Below, piece by piece: positions 1 through 12,157 of a stretch of DNA of 35,143 nucleotides; positions within the stretch are counted from its first letter, which is position 1; each line of letters begins with the position of its first letter. The notes beneath the pieces were generated by a model. It was not told where the DNA came from. It saw only the letters and a program-made list of their open reading frames with translations, and did not search any database. The translations under genes were made by a program, and so were the position numbers. The DNA comes from CAJBLF01 sp964495905. Its GTDB lineage: Bacteria > Patescibacteriota > Gracilibacteria > Absconditabacterales > Absconditicoccaceae. Location of the stretch: the NCBI GenBank assembly GCA_964495905.1, contig CAZBWN010000015.1, positions 1-35,143 on the forward strand, written 5' to 3'.

Positions 1-3000
1 CAGAGTATTGACCTACTGCTTGATAAGCAGGGATATTTATCTGGAGATCGACTTGAGATGTCTGTATTTTACATACTTCACCTACACCTCCTATTTTTCA
101 TAGGATAGGAGTATCTACACCGATAGGAGTTCGTGCATTCAATGAAGATCATGCGTTAGGAGTACATGCTCAGAGCACTACTGCTGCTGCAGGATTTTTT
201 ACGGATACATTACTTCATGCAATAGTATGGCTAGGATTATTTGTAAACACATTGAGAAGATCACTGGATTGGATGCTTAGATTTCGTGTTGTACCATTTC
301 CTTGCAGATCATTACAGAACCATGGTGTATTTCCGCTTGTAGTGGGAAATGCTGATTGAAGCACTCTAGATGAAGCAGAATATCAAGTAAGACCGAAGTC
401 TACCGAGTCACCGATGTCACAATATCCGTCACCATTTGATAATATCTCTAACGTGATATCTGCACATGAATCTCCTATACATCCTGTAAGTACATCAATA
501 TAATTGATAGTATCGTTTCCTATAGCTTCAATAGTTGCTGTGTTGTTGTCAGTATCAAAGTTTGCATATACGGTTTTTGTACCGGTTCCAGCAGAAAGTG
601 TCCATGCTTTAGTAGTAGCAAATGCTTCTCGTGATGATCGAGTGATATCATCATTAGAGAATTGCATATTCGTTATTCAAACACCAGACATATTAAGAGT
701 TATATTTTGAGAAGTCGTAGAAGCAGCATCATTGTTGATGACGAATGTACCAGTGTTTAACTGTCATGTTTGACTGATAAAAGTGAAATAAGAAAGATGA
801 TTGGTATCAAAAGCACATATGAGATTTGAATCCAATGTACACTCTGTATCGGGAACATTCGGTATCCAAGCAGATCATTCACTGGATCTATATATCTTGA
901 TGATCTCTCAAGCATTTCATCACGCCACTGCAAAATTTATCATAAAATATCAGCCATTTGCTATCAGTGAATCTATTTCAGAACCAACCACAAGAGTTCA
1001 TAAAATTGTCCTATTGATTCATGATTCATTTTCTGCAGGGATTCAGCTTTCTCAGAAATCTGCAGAAGCGGTATCTCATGAGTCAAGACCCATAGGCGGC
1101 AATATGTTTCCATTCCAAGATCAATTAGATGTAGTGATGTTTAATCAACCAAGATACAGCTGAAGGACATTATCAGCATTGTTAGAATCGGAAATATTTA
1201 ATGTTCAATTGGTGACAAACGTAATACCACCTGTTGTTGCTCAAGATAATAGCACGCTTCAGGAAACAGTCGTAGTTCAGATAAGATTTTCTGGCACTAA
1301 TTTTTTATTCATATCATAAATCACGCCCAATCTAGCAAAAAGCCTAACTTGTTCTTGGTCCAATGATAGCTGATTATCGTTTAGATAAATATAGGGTCAT
1401 GCATTTGAAGCTCTCCAAAGATTACCTATATTTTCAAAATCAGATGGCAATCAAGTTAATTGATTGTAACCTAGATCAAGGGTTCTTAGGTAAGAGAGAT
1501 TCCCAAATCCAGTTCATAGGTCTGTGATAGAATTATTTGATACATAAAGATTTTGTAACTGAGATAAGTTTCAAATTTCATAAGGAAGAGTTCCAGAAAG
1601 ATTATTATCGCGTAAATCAATAGCAGTGATATGTCCATCATAACAGCTGATACCAAACCATCATCAACTAGTGACATCACCAGTACAAATATGTGATGTA
1701 TCTATCCAGCTTGCACCTGTAGAACCATTTGCTCATGCTACCCGATTATCTCAATAGGTGCTAGCATATAAAGCGATAAGAGCCTGACATTCATTTTCAG
1801 GGATTTCTGTAGCTTGATCGCATGTAGTGGGAAAAGTATACATGATGGTATCATTCATAGCGACTTCTATAGTATTTATATTGTTGTTGGTATCAAACTC
1901 TGCATATACCATTTTTTCTCCTGTACCAGGAGAAAGTTTTCGGGATATGGTAGTATTATATGTCTGTCGTCAAGATCGGGTAAATCAATCATTAGAGAAT
2001 CTCATAAAGGTAGCTGTTGGAGTACCGCTGAGATTAAGTGTAACATTTCTAGTAAGAGTAGAAGGAAGATCATTATCGATAAAAAGAGATCATAAAGAAC
2101 CGTAAAAATAAATGGTATCGTTTATGGACACTTCACTAGTTCCTGTATCATTATCTGTATCAAATTCTGCATATACGGTTTTCATGCCTACACCCGTCGA
2201 AAGCATCCATGAGGGGGTAGTAGAATATGTTTGTCGTCAAGATCGGGTAAATCAATCATTAGAAAACCTCACATATGCAGCTGCAGGAGTAGTAGAGATA
2301 TTGAAAGTGACATCCCTGGCAGGGGTAGAATGAGCATCATTATTGATAACAAAGGATCAGGTAAAATCTCCAGATCAAAGAGTGATTGCAAAATCAGTAA
2401 AGTGATTGGTTGGAAACGATGCATAGGGTTGCCCATTATTATTGGTGACAAAAGTCATAGTCTGGGGATATCGACTCACTCAGTTATCTTGTGAATAGTA
2501 CACTTGCAAAAGACTTCATATATTTATATTGGGGACAGAAAATCACAAAAGAGCCACTCATGACGCTAGTTTGATGGATTCCATGCTACTACCTACTTTA
2601 AATGCTGCGAGCACCGATTTGCTATGGATATTAGAGATTGATCTCATCATGGGGACAGATATGATACCATTATAGTTTGTAGCACTGTCATATTTTTTGA
2701 ATTGAAGTCCTTTGGGCAATGAGAGACCAATATTTTGATTTATCAGATTAAATCATACGGGTATTTTTCCATCAGTAAGTTCTAGAGAAATAGACATGGA
2801 TCAGCTCAGATCATCCTCTCACCGATGTATGCCTTCATTTCATTCAGCACTGGCTGAATATCATTTATTGAGGAATTCAGCTCCCAAAACATTGGAATTT
2901 GTAGAATTCGGAAGGATAATAAGGTTGCTTTCTCCATACAGTGCTACGAGATATCATATAGCCATTCATCCATAATTTGTAAAATCACCTCCGACGAATA

Positions 3001-5161
3001 TTTTTCCTCAACTTTGGATCGTAAGGCTATTGACGATATCATTAAATCATTTTTCGATATCAAAAGAAAAATCCCTATTTCCCCCCGTATGGAGACGAGC
3101 AATGAAATTTATTGCTGTTCAGTTATAATTTGTAAAGGCTCCCCCTACGATTATTTTTCCATCACTTTGAGTTGTTAGTGTATTGACGACATTATCAAAT
3201 CAGTTTCCGATACTAAAAGAAGTATCTCTAGAGCCATCAGTATTGAGACGAACGATTCTATTTCTTGTTGTTCAATTATATGATGTGAAATTTCATCCAA
3301 CTAATATTTTTCCACCGCTTTGTATTTCTAGAGTGTTGACTACGGCATCAAATCAATTTCCGATAGTAAATCAGGTATCAAGAATTCCGCCGGTATTGAG
3401 ACGAACAATTCTATTTGCTACCACTCAATTATATGATGTGAAATTTCATCCAACTAATATTTTTCCACCGCTTTGGATTACTAGAGTATTGATGATATTA
3501 TTAAATCATCATCAGATATCAAAAGAAGTATCAATGGTTCCATCAGTGTTTAGAAGAAGAAGTCTCTTTCTTGTGGTTCAATTATATTTTGCAAAATCGC
3601 CACCGACAAGAATTTTCCCACCGCTTTGGATTGTTATAGCATTGACAGCTCCATCAAATCAAACACCGATAGTAAATCAGGTATCAACAGTTCCATTAGC
3701 ATTGAGACGGATAATCCTATTAATATTTACTCAGCTATAATTTGTAAAATCACCTCAAGCGACAATTTTCCCATCACTTTGAATCGCCAAAGTTCTGATA
3801 GTATGATCAAATCATCATCAGATGATAAAAGAACTATCATTAGATCCATCAGTATTGAGACGGATGATATTGTTTGTTGTTTCTCAATTGTATGAAGTAA
3901 AGAGTCCTCAAGCGACAATTTTCCCGTCACTTTGCGTTATCACACTCCAGACCGTATCATTGAGTCCTCATAAAACATTAAATAAAACATCATTGACTCC
4001 ATCACTATTGAGACGAACAATTCTATTTGCTGCTTCTCAGCTATATGCTGTAAAGGCTCCCCCTACGAGAATATCTCCATTATTTTTGATTGCTAGAGCA
4101 TTGACGACATTGTTAAATCATCATCAGATATCAAAAGAAACATCATGCGTACCATTAGCATTTAGACGTGTAATGAAATTTACAAATGTTCAACTATATG
4201 ATGTAAAAGCACCACCGACGAGTATTTTTCCATTACTTTGGATTGCCAGAGTATTAAGATCAAAATCAAATCAATTTCCAATAGTAAATCAGGTATCAAG
4301 AGTTCCGCCGGTATTTAGACGAACGATTCTATTTGTCGTAGTTCAATCATATTTTGTAAAATCGCCACCGACAAGAATTTTCCCACCACTTTGGATTGTT
4401 AGAACATTGACAATAGCATCAAATCATTTTTCGATAATAAAAGAATTATCTGGTGTTCCATCAGTATTTAAACGGATGATGCTACTCCATTTGTTTCAAT
4501 CATATTTTGTAAAATCGCCACCGACAAGAATTTTCCCACCACTTTGGATTGTTATAGTATTGACAGGTCCATCAAATCAAACACCGATAGTAAATCAGGT
4601 ATCTATGGTACCATTGATATTTAGACGAACGATTCTATTTTTTGTTGTTCAATTATATGATGTAAAATCGCCACCGACGAGTATTTTCCCATCGTTTTGG
4701 ATTGCTAATGTTTTGATGGTACCATTAAATCAATTTCCGATAGTAAAAGAAGAATCTATAGATCCATTGGTATTAAGACGGATGATTTTATTTGCCGTCA
4801 CTCAGCTATATGATGTAAAATCACCTCAGGCGATTATTTTCCCACCGCTTTGGATCGCCAATGTTTTGATAGCATCATTAAATCATCATCAGATAGTGAA
4901 AGAAGAATCCCTATTTCCATCAGCATAGAGACGGATGATATAATTTGATGTGACTCATTTATAATTTGTAAAAACACCTCCTACGACTATTTTTTCATCA
5001 CTTTGAAGTGTTATGGCGCTGACTTGTGAATTGAATCATATCGGTAATCTTGTATCAAAACTAGGATCTATATCAGCTTGATTTGCAAAAATATGAGTAC
5101 ATGATAAAGTACCTATTGTTATCATAATGAGAGTAAGTATTTTGAGTAAGTTTTTAACCAT
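1..5161 (-). CDS. Giant exported repeat protein (delta-60 repeats, Ig-like repeats, LRR), 3' end outside window
   Basis: Reading TGA as Gly, one frame stays open from the ATG at 5161 to the window edge, at least 1720 codons with no TAA or TAG. Residues 1-27 form a signal peptide (hydrophobic core then HIFA-NQ), so the protein is exported. From about 5060 to 2990 there are 14 repeats of ~51 residues resembling delta-60 repeats (QSDEKIVVGGVFTNYKG, then IIRLYADGNRDSSFTIGGGF), which would fold as beta-propeller blades. Ig-like repeats follow (FSNDGFTRSGRQTY, KTVYAEFDTDN, NDTI at about 2340-1850 and again at 730-470), separated by a leucine-rich repeat block at about 1780-1330 (ECQALIALYAST cap, then LSGTLPYEIGNLSQLQNLY). 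Likely a cell-surface or secreted binding protein; partner unknown. The conserved glycines of the LRR and of the GGGF motif are TGA. C-terminus and any anchor are not visible. Confidence 0.88.
2990..5060 (-). repeat. Fourteen tandem coding repeats of ~153 bp (delta-60 type)
   Basis: Within the giant gene, the plus-strand word resembling TTTTCCCACCGCTTTGGATT recurs near 4990, 4838, 4685, 4531, 4378, 4225, 4072, 3919, 3765, 3612, 3459, 3306, 3155 and 3002, a period of about 153 bp (51 codons). Each unit encodes the DGKI-like/GGxF/RLxxDG pattern of delta-60 repeats. Identity between units is high at DNA level, so the array may expand or contract by recombination. Fourteen units would fit two seven-bladed propellers, which is inference. 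Confidence 0.85.
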
Positions 5162-5424
5162 TACAATATCACATATATAAATATATAACAACATATTATA
5201 ACCATATTTTTTTATTTGTCAAATTTTAGGAAGATAAAAAAACTAAGAATAGTGATATCTGCATATATATATTTTTGTCCATGTGTGTCTACTTGTTTGC
5301 ACAGTTCATATCTACAAAGTATCTTTGTTTTTCACTTGCATTAAAACTTTAAAAAGATAGAAAATGGTGTTTTTAAATCTTTTTTGATATTTTTAAAATT
5401 TTATTTACCTTAATAAAGTAGAAG
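5162..5424. other. Divergent intergenic region between the giant surface gene and secD
   Basis: About 260 bp of very AT-rich DNA between two divergent genes; it must hold both promoters but I cannot single out convincing -35/-10 pairs. No RNA gene or strong hairpin is seen. The secD start is preceded by only a weak purine stretch (AGTAGAAG). Confidence 0.5.
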
Positions 5425-7131
5425 ATGAAAATTAGTAAACAAACAATTTTCACGGTACTGTTTATCGTATCGTTGATATTTGTAGCTTTTGTAGGAAGAA
5501 CATTTGATCCTCAGACAGGAACAAGAAACTTTATTCTTACATCAAATGGTTTTTCTCATTTTAGGAAAGGACTCGATGTCTCAGGAGGGACAAGATTGGT
5601 CTATAAGATTTCTTATGATAAATATGAAAAAGTATACACCAATGCTACCGAGCTTGCTGCAGTCAAACAAACTATCGAAACTATCATCATGAAAAATATC
5701 GATAGCAGAATCTCCAAACTTGGAGTGAGTGACTACAAAGCATATGTCCAAAAACTCGACAATCAAAACTATATCGTCGTAGAGATAGGAGGTATCGCAG
5801 ATCTTGACCAAGCAAAGGAATTGATCGGAAAGACTCTTGAGCTTGAATTCAAACTTCAGAACCCAGAAAACCCTACTGCAACAACTATCGCTGCTAGAAA
5901 AACATTAGCGGGAAAAGTCCTTGCTGAAGTGAAAAAAGATCCAGATCATATCTCGGCACTTCTTGAAGGAAGGATGTCAGAAAATATATATCATAGCATA
6001 TATACAGGAAATACGCTAGATCAATTACCTGATATGTACAAAAATAATCCGAAGCTTCTTGCTGATGCAGAAATAGGAAAGGTATACGGACTTATCGAAG
6101 GTAACTATGCTACTATATATCCACAGACAGACAACGCACTCACTCAAGGGACAGGAGTAAAATTAGATGGATACACGATGTTCCGTGTGGTAGAGAGGAA
6201 AGAAGGAAAAGATCTTTCAGGAAACGCTTCAACGATATATGTATTTGAAGATGTATTCGTACAAGACAGAGAGACTCGAATACCAGCGACTGATGGACAA
6301 AACATCCTCAATGGTGCATATTTCAAATTTGCAAACACTTCAACTTCAGAGATGGGAGAACCTGTCGTAGTCATCAATCTGGATGATAAAGGAAAGGAAG
6401 TGTTCTGTAATGTGACTCAAGCGAATATACAAAAACCTATGGCGATTTTCGTAGGAGGAAATCTGCTTACTGCTCCAAATATCCAAAGCAAGATCTGTGG
6501 AGGTACTGCAGAGATCAACGGATCATTTACAGTAGACTCTGCTAAACAATTGTCCAATGCACTCAATGAAGGGACATTGCCTGCACCATTGATATTGATG
6601 CAAGAGGAGAAAATAAATCCCTCTCTTGGAGTCAATGCTTTGACGGGAGCGTTACGAGCAGGATTAGCATGACTTATCGCTATCATGATATTATTATATT
6701 GTATGTATGGATATAGGAAAATGTTGCTTACAGGTATCGTATTGATCACATTTTTGACCGTGCTTGCAGCGATTATGAAACTTACTGATTATGCTTTATC
6801 ACTGAGCGGTATCGCAGCTATCATCCTTTCTATAGGAATGTGAGTGGATGCGAATATCTTGATTTACGAAAGATTACGTGAAGAGCTTAAAGAAGGAAAA
6901 AGCATAGTATGAGCGATTGATACAGCAAAAGATAGAAGCCGATCAGCGATCAGAGATGGTCAGATCAGTACAGGATTGATTGCATTCGTCCTCTTCTCTA
7001 TGGGAACAAATATGTTCAAAGGATTCGGATCTATGATGATCATAACGATGTTGCTTACGTTATTGTTCAATGTGCCTTTGACTAAAATGCTTCTTCATGC
7101 ATTCTACGACCCAAAAAAACTGACTAAATAA
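5425..7131 (+). CDS. secD: Protein translocase subunit SecD
   Basis: A 568-residue SecD, the proton-motive-force-driven partner of SecYEG that pulls exported proteins across the membrane. Visible: N-terminal TM helix (TVLFIVSLIFVAFVG), the P1-head entry motif GLDVSGGTRLVYKI, a large exported domain, then five TM helices starting near residue 410 with LRAGLAGLIAIMILLY, and the SecD signature with GMGVDANILIYERLREE. In-frame TGA at 6670, 6841 and 6910 stands at glycines that are conserved in the family, which is the clearest proof of code 25 here. Under the standard code the gene appears cut at residue 415. No secF follows; the next gene starts 67 bp downstream and is unrelated. Start chosen at the first ATG, giving the usual short cytosolic lead. 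Confidence 0.95.
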
Positions 7132-7198
7132 TCAATTGATTTAAGTACATATATACCTCTTATTATATACTACTTTTATTTATTTTTCCCGTCCTATA

Positions 7199-10100
7199 AT
7201 GAAACAAAAAATCTTTTTAATCATCGGTATCTTGCTCTTGAGTTTTTTCTGAGTGAGTATCTACAACGAATTTATGGCAAACCATACCTACTATCAAGGG
7301 ATGTTGGCGAGTCGGGCTAATCGAAAATTAGTAATCTGGAGTGTCATCGCAGTATGTATACCGATCGTGTATATCATCAGATCAAAGATGTTCTCTCTCA
7401 AGAAATTCTTTGTATATATCCTTCCGTTGGCGCTGATAACATTCACTCTAGCGTTCACTTTGATCAAAGATAATATTATAGGATGATCAGCAGGACTTAT
7501 TATTCTTATCCTCAATACTTTGTTATTGTATTTCCTCGGTATGTACGTGATTGTTGGATTGACGGCATTTGGAACACGGATATCAAAGACATACATTAAA
7601 TTCAAAGAGACAAGACGACAGGAAATGCTTCTCAATTTCTGAATGGGATTGGGAGTGTTCTTGCTCATCGTATATATTTTCTCTATGGTGCATCTGATCC
7701 GAGGAGCTGTAATATGGCTTCTTTTCATAGGACTTGGATATATGGTTTGGCGTATGAAGGACGATATCCTTCCCTACGAAACTATCATCACTGATGTTGT
7801 TGATGAATTCAGAGGTGAAAAACTCAGAGCTAATCGACGAAAACGAATAGGTGTTGTGTTATTAGCTATCTCAATCATCTATTATCTCTATGGATTCCAA
7901 TTAGCGTTCATCCCATATTCAACTGCATGGGATGCTAATCATGAATATATGTATATCCCTAAAGTGATATCACTGAGTCATGGAGTGATCCGAGGAAATG
8001 TCGGGCCTGCTGCTTCGGCACCAGGATTGTGGCATATGTTCATCACGTTCTTTTTTGCACTTATCCAACCTATCAAGGGTCGATTTTGGTTGGCTCCAGA
8101 TACGATAGCTGTTGCGATGAACTTCCTCAGCGGAATGTTCGTACTTATTTTCGGAGCAGGACTCATCAAAGAGGTATTGGGTTATTTTTCTCCAAAAAAA
8201 ACTGAAGAAGAAGATATCACTACTGCAATCGGTATGTACAGCGGATGGATGATGCTGCTTTTTTGGCTTACGAGCTGAATGGGTGCCTTCTTAGTATTCG
8301 TAGACAATAAGACTGATCTTGGGGTGATGACATTGACGATCTTAGCGGTCCTTTCTGGATTCATATTCCTCAAACATATCCTCGACAATCGTGAACATGG
8401 TCTCAAACTTCATCGGGATTCATTGAAATATATCATCATTTCATGAGTGATGTTTGCATGGGCGCTTATGGCTAAACCTACAGCATTCATCGATGTCGCA
8501 TTGTTTGGATTATTGTTGGTAGGACTTTGGATAGATAGTATCATAGCTATCGGATTGGGTATCATGACTGTAGGTGCGACAGGGATTCTCCAGATCGCTA
8601 ACGCAAGAGACATGATGACTCCCGCAGCAGGAAAATATGTCGTACTAGTAGGGCTCGTAGTAGTCGTTATCGGAATAGTAAAAATGATGATGAATAAGGA
8701 TAAGGATCAAGGAAATTTATCTGATAAGAAAAGATTATTTAAATATATCTGTATCTGGTTGGCTACATTAGTAGCGACATTGTTAATATTCAAATGACCA
8801 AATGTACTCGTAAAACAAATAAATGATCATACATTCACTCCAGGAGGTTTCGTAAAAACAGTATTGTTGGCTGCAAATGATACAACTGCATTAGCTGCAC
8901 AGACTGCAGTAGATACAGCAATCGTCAATGCTGCAGTACTTACGCCAGACCAATGTAAACAGACTACATTCACTGCAGAAGAATTAAGCGGTGGTTTGAG
9001 GAAAGCGGTAGTTTCCAATGAAGATGTAGGAAGATACGTAGGATATGGATGGAAAGAAATCACTAAAGGAGCAGGACTCAACCTTGGATATGGAGTATTG
9101 AGATTGCTCTACCCAAGAAACAATACCTGTTACGGTATAGAGAGAGCAGCAAAGATGTTATGTAACAATGCACAAGCGATAGAGAGTTTCAATGTGCCTA
9201 CATTAGAGACATTGTTTGCAAAAACTAAACCAGGAACAGTACCTTATAATCTTTTGAGCTGAGCGCTTGCCGCTTATGCAATCAAAGGAGGTGGAACAGG
9301 AACAGTGATCAATCCAATAGAATATAAGGAACAGATAGTTGCATTGAGACAATATTATCAAAATCATACCATCAAGACTGATGCAGGTAAGATCAATATC
9401 CCATACAGATATCTCATACCATTCAATGTCACGTTCAATCGATCGTTACAGAATCTCAGTAGTTATTATACTGATATAGGATTTGTACGGTTATTGATAT
9501 TGATGCTTTTGGTGCTAGGATTTGTCTACGCAATGTTCAACGCAAAACGTTTCAATCAAGATACCAACTTAGTAGTGCTTTCAAGTATTACGATTATAGG
9601 ACGAGCTATCTGGTGGATCATCGGATGAGGTATCGTATGGTATGCAATGGGACTAGTAGTATGGACGGTAATATCAGTCGCTATGGTGCTTAGAGATATG
9701 TTTGAACATTCAAAAGAAGAAAAAGATAAGACAATGGTATACATCATCCTCTTGCTTCTCGCTATCCGAGGGTTGATACAATTAGTCCTCAACTTTGTAA
9801 GGATATCTTCACAAGGAGGAGGAGGTCCTTTCCTTCGATACAAGATGAGCAATGGAAAGAGCGTAGAGATCACAAGTACGCTTCAACAGAAACAAGTAGT
9901 CAAAGTAGGCTATGGACAAAAAGATGTATTTGATCTCCAATTCCCTCATTACAATAAATTCATCGACGCTGTCAAAACTAGAAAGAATACTGATGGAGTA
10001 TTGATTGCAGGAACATACATGCAATACTTCTTGGACAACCAACACAATATCAGAAACGATGGAATGCTTGATCGATTCCGAGAAAAAAATAGTGATGGTA

Positions 10101-10783
10101 ATATGTGTAAATCTTACCAGAGACTTAGAGATAGTAATCTCAAATATCTAGTTATCGATCCAAATATCGGAACGGTAGTGATGGGTGAAGGAAACGAATC
10201 TCTCTTCAATAGATTCTTTGCAAAAAAAGACCCTGTTACAGGAAAGATTATAGATGACGGAGCTATCAGTAATCTCGTAAAACTTCGAAGAGCAGGATAT
10301 ATCAATCTCTTCTCTACAAATAATCTCGGAGCTAAATATGCATTCACATTGGATGATGCTGCGCTTACAGCAAAATTTGGAGCTATGTGAGAAGATGCAC
10401 TTGTTTTCTTGAGAGCTAAACTTGCTATCGCTAGATTCTTCCCAGACGCACAAGAATTGCTTAACTTTATCGGAGAGACATTTGTCAGCAGGATCGGTAA
10501 TGGTGAAGTGATAGGTGATATCGCTGATGTCTATGGAAAGACAGTAGATACGGCAAAGATATTTACAACATCACAAGCTATCATCGCACAACAATGAGAT
10601 GCTACAGCATTGACTCAAACAGTTGAAGGATTGTCACAAGACGAACGTATGATCCTTACTCAATACATCGGACTCGTCAATCTTGCAAAAGCTCAAAATG
10701 CTCAATATCAAGAATTCGTAAATAACATCATCGGTCAAAGCCTCGGTGGAGGAAGTCAACTTATTGTTTTCGAGCTTAATTAA
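7199..10783 (+). CDS. Large polytopic membrane protein, GT-C glycosyltransferase-like
   Basis: One frame of 1194 residues once nine in-frame TGA codons (for example 7484, 7640, 8276, 8444, 8795, 9260, 9626, 10388, 10595) are read as Gly. There are many TM helices in the first ~550 residues, a lumenal-type segment around 550-750, further helices near 770-860 (GFVRLLILMLLVLGFVYAMF; GRAIWWIIGGGIVWYAMG), then a ~330-residue soluble C-terminal part. After an early helix lies WDANHEYMYIPKVI, resembling the acidic first loop of GT-C enzymes, and the C-terminal part has GVLIAGTYMQYFLDNQ and LKYLVIDP, seen in large CPR membrane glycosyltransferases as I remember them. The function is therefore a guess: lipid-linked sugar transfer at the membrane. 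Gene position directly after secD suggests co-transcription. Confidence 0.8.
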
Positions 10784-10799
10784 AAAAAATAAAAAAATA

Positions 10800-10908
10800 A
10801 ACAAACCCACCCCGACCCTCCCTTGACAGGGCGGGAGCTAAGGAAAATAAAAAAAGATTTTTTTCAATATAGCCCCCCTGTTAAGGGGGAATGAGGGGGT
10901 TTGTTAAA
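10800..10908. repeat. Palindromic intergenic element with terminal inverted repeats
   Basis: Left arm 10800-10841 (ACAAACCCACCCCGACCCTC...) and right arm 10869-10908 (...GAATGAGGGGGTTTGTTA) are imperfect inverted copies of each other; each arm also has its own small hairpin (CCCTCCCTTGACAGGGCGGG; CCCCCCTGTTAAGGGGG). The right arm recurs almost exactly at 25640-25684. Non-autonomous mobile or transcript-processing element; no ORF inside. Confidence 0.7.
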
Positions 10909-10949
10909 AAATTAATTAAAAAATATTTTAATATTTTAATCATGAAGTT

Positions 10950-11501
10950 ATGAAGTTAGATGTATCTGAAATCAAAAAAAATACCATCCTAGAGATTGAT
11001 GGTACGTTGTATAAAGTCGTGGATTTTGCATTCATGCAGATGCAGCAAAGACAAGGAAGTTATAGTTTCAAGATGAAGAATCTTATCACAGGAAGTGTCC
11101 AAACATTTACATACAAGTCTGGAAGTGTGATTGAAAAAGGCGATGTCATCACGAAAAATGCACTCTTCTTATACTCAGCAGGAGACAGCTATACGTTCAT
11201 GGAAAATGATACCGGTGAGATGCATGACCTCAATAAAGACATGGTCGATGATATCGTAGGATATCTCAAAGAGAATATGGACTTATTCGTGATGGTCTAC
11301 AAAGGAAATGTAATCAGTGTTATTTTACCACCGACTGTTGCATACAAGATCATTGCAACCGTTCCAGGAGTGAAATGAGACAGAGCACAAGCAGGAAAAA
11401 AACCAGCTACGATAGAGACAGGTATGGAGATTATGATACCGCTCCACAAAAATGAAGGCGATACGATCACGCTCAATACGGTTACAGGAGAAACAACTTA
11501 A
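10950..11501 (+). CDS. efp: Elongation factor P
   Basis: 183 residues with the three-domain EF-P layout. EF-P binds between the ribosomal P and E sites and rescues stalling at proline runs. Conserved parts: KNLITGSVQTFTYKSG, LYSAGDSYTFM, and the C-terminal VPGVKGDRAQAGKKPATIETG, where the G of VKGD is the in-frame TGA at 11376. The earlier ATG at 10942 meets TAG after five codons, so 10950 is the start. Odd: the domain-I tip loop that is PGKG in most EF-Ps (modified Lys/Arg at its tip) is MQQRQ here (residues 31-35), with Gln33 at the usual modified position and Arg34 next to it. A terminator follows. Confidence 0.93.
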
Positions 11502-11517
11502 TTTATTACTATATAGC

Positions 11518-11547
11518 AAAAAAAGAGCTTTCATCGGCTCTTTTTTT
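11518..11547 (+). terminator. Rho-independent terminator of efp
   Basis: AAAAAGAGC, an eight-base loop, GCTCTTTTTTT: a nine-pair stem running into a T tract 17 bp after the efp stop. Confidence 0.85.
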
Positions 11548-11552
11548 ATTTG

Positions 11553-11621
11553 TACCCCCTTTTATTGAAAGGAAGGAGAGCCTGTCCCGCAAGGCGGGAT
11601 ATCCTATGGATGGGGGATTTT
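11553..11621. repeat. Short intergenic repeat with CCCGC/GCGGG palindrome
   Basis: GTCCCGCAAGGCGGGAT at about 11584-11600 lies inside a longer C-rich/G-rich pair (TACCCCCCTTT ... GGATGGGGGATT). Related CCCGC-n-GCGGG palindromes occur at 13742-13756, 27183-27200 and 27281-27295. Confidence 0.55.
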
Positions 11622-11648
11622 AAAAAAAAAGAGTGCGAAACGCACTCT
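11622..11648 (-). terminator. Terminator overlapping the stop codon of the 135-residue gene
   Basis: On the minus strand AGAGTGCG-TTT-CGCACTCT then eight T. The TAG stop (11649-11647) lies in the 5' arm of the stem, so translation end and terminator are fused. Confidence 0.85.
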
Positions 11649-12054
11649 AGGTTCAATGATAATCAGCTGGGAGTTTTTTGTTGATAGTATCATACCCCAA
11701 TTCTGATAACGCTTCATCGATTTTTTTGATGATACGTTGGATGCTACTTTCGACTTTTGTACCGGGATCTGATTCAATTTTTTCCATTAATTTTTTTTTG
11801 GATGCTTTGAGTTCCTTTGCATTAGGGACAGTAAAGTAGTACCAGTGATCTTTTTGGAAATCAATAGTCCCTTTTTGTTTCCTTCTTTCTTTAAAAGGAA
11901 GTACTACACTGAGGTCACATACATTGAAGGTTTTACCCTCCTTATCTGTTTGGTTTATCAGATAGAGGGTGTTTTCTTCACCATCAACATGTCTTGTCGC
12001 TAATTCGCCTTTGGCGATTTCGTGATAATCTAATCTTCTTCTTTTTATACTCAT
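11647..12054 (-). CDS. Small basic hypothetical protein
   Basis: 135 residues, starting MSIKRRRLDYHEIAKGELATRH. I do not recognise the family. It is rich in Lys and Glu, cytosolic (no signal or TM), with a beta-rich first half (TLYLINQTDKEGKTFNVCDLSVVLPF) and a helical, charged second half (ELKASKKKLMEKIESD, IQRIIKKIDEALSELGYDTI). A TGA at 11653 extends it by Gly-Thr to a TAG beyond the standard-code end. Convergent with efp; 104 bp separate it from the upstream transglycosylase gene end, which reads the same way. Confidence 0.75.
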
Positions 12055-12157
12055 AATAATGTTTTTTTTGTGGTTTATACCGTTTTTTTGTTTATAAGAA
12101 AAATAGTATATTTATATATTATTACAAGTCAAGGTTTAAAATATTCGTAATTGATAA

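Noticed and set aside
383..4928. Plus-strand ORFs over the first 5 kb (for example 801-1163, 3183-3740, 3822-4928)
   Set aside because: They are shadows of the minus-strand giant gene; the repeat periodicity and domain motifs fit only the minus frame with TGA as Gly.
2990..5060. CRISPR-like array
   Set aside because: The ~153-bp period is a multiple of three, the reading frame is open throughout, and the 'spacers' encode the repeat domain.
6661..6912. TGA as selenocysteine
   Set aside because: The TGA positions align with glycine in SecD, EF-P and P-loops; no Sec insertion signals are needed or seen.
7199..10783. Series of small genes or a pseudogene with many stops
   Set aside because: All fragments are in one phase and separated only by TGA; with code 25 they form one protein.
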